5,570 nt of DNA from an uncultured Clostridia bacterium (GTDB lineage: Bacteria; Bacillota; Clostridia; JAAYHZ01), in assembly GCA_937894465.1 (NCBI GenBank), contig CALCRE010000242.1, forward strand, positions 1 to 5,570. The letters run 5' to 3'. Position numbers and translations under genes: made by a program. The notes below the pieces were generated by a model that did not search any database, was not told the origin of the DNA, and saw nothing but the letters and a program-made list of their open reading frames with translations. Positions 4,306 through 5,570 of the stretch are shown one piece after another (the first letter of the stretch is position 1; every line of letters begins with the position of its first letter).

Positions 4306-5570
4306 ATGAAGATAAAACAAGATGGGTTTTATACCTACAACGAGATGATGCAAGCAATTGATACTTTGAAAAAAGAGTATCCAAGTTTCGTAAAAGTCGA
4401 ATCAATCGGGACTTCCTTAGAGGGAAGAGATCTGCCCTTGATCATCCTGACCGCACCGGGTACGGATCATGAGCAAAAGCCGGCCTATTACATTCAAACC
4501 AATGTACATTCAAACGAAGCGGAAGGGACAACAGTATCTTTGTACTTGGCAAACCAATTATGCTCCGATCCCCAATACCAAAAGCTATTGGAATGTATAT
4601 CATTCTATATCGTCCCTCGTGTCAATCCGGATGGAGCAGAATGTGCGATTGTCCAAAAATATGTACCTCGCAGCAGGGAAACGATTCATAAGGTCAAGGA
4701 TCATATCATACCCGGGGATGTCAATGGAGACGGTATGATTCTTCATATGAGAATTGAATGCCCGGATGGAAATATGAAGCCCTATGAGGAAGACCCAAGA
4801 TTGATGGTACCCAGAAAGAGTACCGATACAGAAGGACCTTTTTACAAGGTTTATACGGAAGGCCTTATTCATGACCGGACCGGAGGAGAATTTTTCGAAC
4901 CGAGCAAAACCACGGTGGACTTTAACCGAAATTATCCGGTTTATTGGCAACCGGATAATCCTGTGGGTGGCAAATATCCATTCAGTGAACCGGAAACAAA
5001 AGCGGTGGGGGACTTTCTCTTGTCCAAACCGAATATTTTTGCCGGTATGGATATTCACAATGGTTCTAATGCTATATTCCGTCCCGGTAGTATGCCGGAT
5101 GACCAATATGATGCTGCTGACTTGCAGTTAATGCAGAAGGTGGGAAATATCTGCAGTGACATCACAGGGTTCCCCTATTTGGTCAGCGGATATCGATATG
5201 CTACCGACCCCTATATCAAAGGGTATAGCGGAACATCCGATGAGTTCGTTCATTTTATGTTGGGAATCAGCTTCATTATTATGGAATTGGGAAACGGATA
5301 TTCTCAAATGGGTCATAAAACCGTAGATATGGTGCTGACAAATGATCTTTTCAATAACAGGATCAAGTATGATTATGAGCTTTTAAAATTCCATGACCAA
5401 AGAGGAACGGAATTCTTTTACCCTTGGACAGAGTTTGACCATCCTCAATTAGGCAAAGTGGAAATCGGGGGAATCACCATGGCAAACGCATACGGAATCA
5501 GTTTCCCTAATACTGAGGTCATTTTGAAGGCCACAGAATGTCTTATTCAACATGCAAATATGTGTCCTCG
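4306..5570 (+). CDS. M14-family zinc carboxypeptidase-like metallopeptidase, 3' end outside window
   Basis: Metal-dependent peptidase or amidase that would remove a C-terminal residue or cleave a similar amide bond. The frame has no stop through the window edge; 421 complete codons are visible. All M14 landmarks are present: zinc ligands H68 and E71 (HSNE) and H251 (DIHNG), substrate residues R105 (VPRVNPDG) and N207-R208 (DFNRNYP), and the catalytic Glu E327 (IIMELGNG). These match H69/E72, R127, N144/R145, H196 and E270 of carboxypeptidase A. Between R105 and N207 is an insertion with GDVNGDGM (137-144) and an HMR-CPDGN segment, seen in a subgroup of bacterial M14 proteins; the DVNGDG loop may bind calcium. 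The N-terminus is hydrophilic, with no signal peptide or membrane segment, so the enzyme is probably cytoplasmic, unlike digestive or secreted relatives. It has its own promoter after the solute-binding gene terminator. Most of the catalytic domain is inside the window; any extra C-terminal domain is not visible. The substrate is unknown. Confidence 0.92.
   Translation, partial: MKIKQDGFYTYNEMMQAIDTLKKEYPSFVKVESIGTSLEGRDLPLIILTAPGTDHEQKPAYYIQTNVHSNEAEGTTVSLYLANQLCSDPQYQKLLECISFYIVPRVNPDGAECAIVQKYVPRSRETIHKVKDHIIPGDVNGDGMILHMRIECPDGNMKPYEEDPRLMVPRKSTDTEGPFYKVYTEGLIHDRTGGEFFEPSKTTVDFNRNYPVYWQPDNPVGGKYPFSEPETKAVGDFLLSKPNIFAGMDIHNGSNAIFRPGSMPDDQYDAADLQLMQKVGNICSDITGFPYLVSGYRYATDPYIKGYSGTSDEFVHFMLGISFIIMELGNGYSQMGHKTVDMVLTNDLFNNRIKYDYELLKFHDQRGTEFFYPWTEFDHPQLGKVEIGGITMANAYGISFPNTEVILKATECLIQHANMCP

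Noticed and set aside
4116..4361. 81-codon + strand frame spanning the lipoprotein end, terminator and M14 start
   Set aside because: It overlaps the end of one gene, crosses a strong terminator, runs into the M14 gene in another frame, and has no recognisable domain.
4469..4738. 89-codon + strand frame inside the M14 gene
   Set aside because: It is in a different frame from a well-supported M14 domain and lacks a ribosome binding site.
4600..5106. 168-codon antisense frame within the M14 gene
   Set aside because: It is a shadow of the M14 frame, which carries the full set of conserved residues; the antisense product has no recognisable features.

Overview
The window reads as part of a carbohydrate-scavenging locus from a low-to-moderate GC Gram-positive bacterium, most likely a member of the Bacillota (Clostridia or Paenibacillus-like). 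The reasons are strong AAGGAGG-type ribosome binding sites, a sigma-A-like promoter, a classic hairpin-plus-T-run terminator, and a very large lipoprotein of the LplA/YtcQ class of extracellular solute-binding proteins. This taxonomic call is inference. All four genes are on the + strand. I see no RNA gene, CRISPR array, insertion sequence or phage gene.

Layout. (1) Bases 1-1661 hold the 3' part of a long gene for a right-handed parallel beta-helix protein (pectate-lyase-like fold), whose start lies left of the window. It has two related beta-helix modules joined by a charged helical linker. The downstream module keeps a set of His/Asp residues that the upstream module has lost. (2) After 17 bases comes a small VOC/glyoxalase-fold protein (1679-2068), almost certainly in the same transcript. 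(3) A 225-base AT-rich gap (2069-2293) holds a possible promoter, a cre-like palindrome, a small hairpin and a strong ribosome binding site. (4) Bases 2294-4165 encode a 623-residue solute-binding lipoprotein with a Thr-rich tether and an Asp-rich calcium-type loop. No permease genes are next to it. (5) A 10-bp-stem terminator at 4181-4216 ends that transcript. A promoter with a perfect TATAAT box starts inside the terminator T-run and is framed by an 11-bp perfect inverted repeat (4216-4226 / 4251-4261). (6) From 4306 to the right edge runs an M14-family zinc carboxypeptidase gene, open at the window end, with all zinc and substrate residues present and no signal peptide.

How they may work together (inference): the beta-helix protein would act on a polysaccharide or glycoconjugate. 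The lipoprotein would capture a released oligosaccharide at the membrane and pass it to an ABC permease encoded elsewhere. The VOC protein and the leaderless M14 peptidase would act inside the cell on small products, possibly peptide- or amino-acid-decorated sugars. The most noteworthy signals are the inverted repeat around the M14 promoter, the degenerate duplicate module of the beta-helix protein, and the presence of a cytoplasmic-type M14 enzyme in a sugar-uptake setting.
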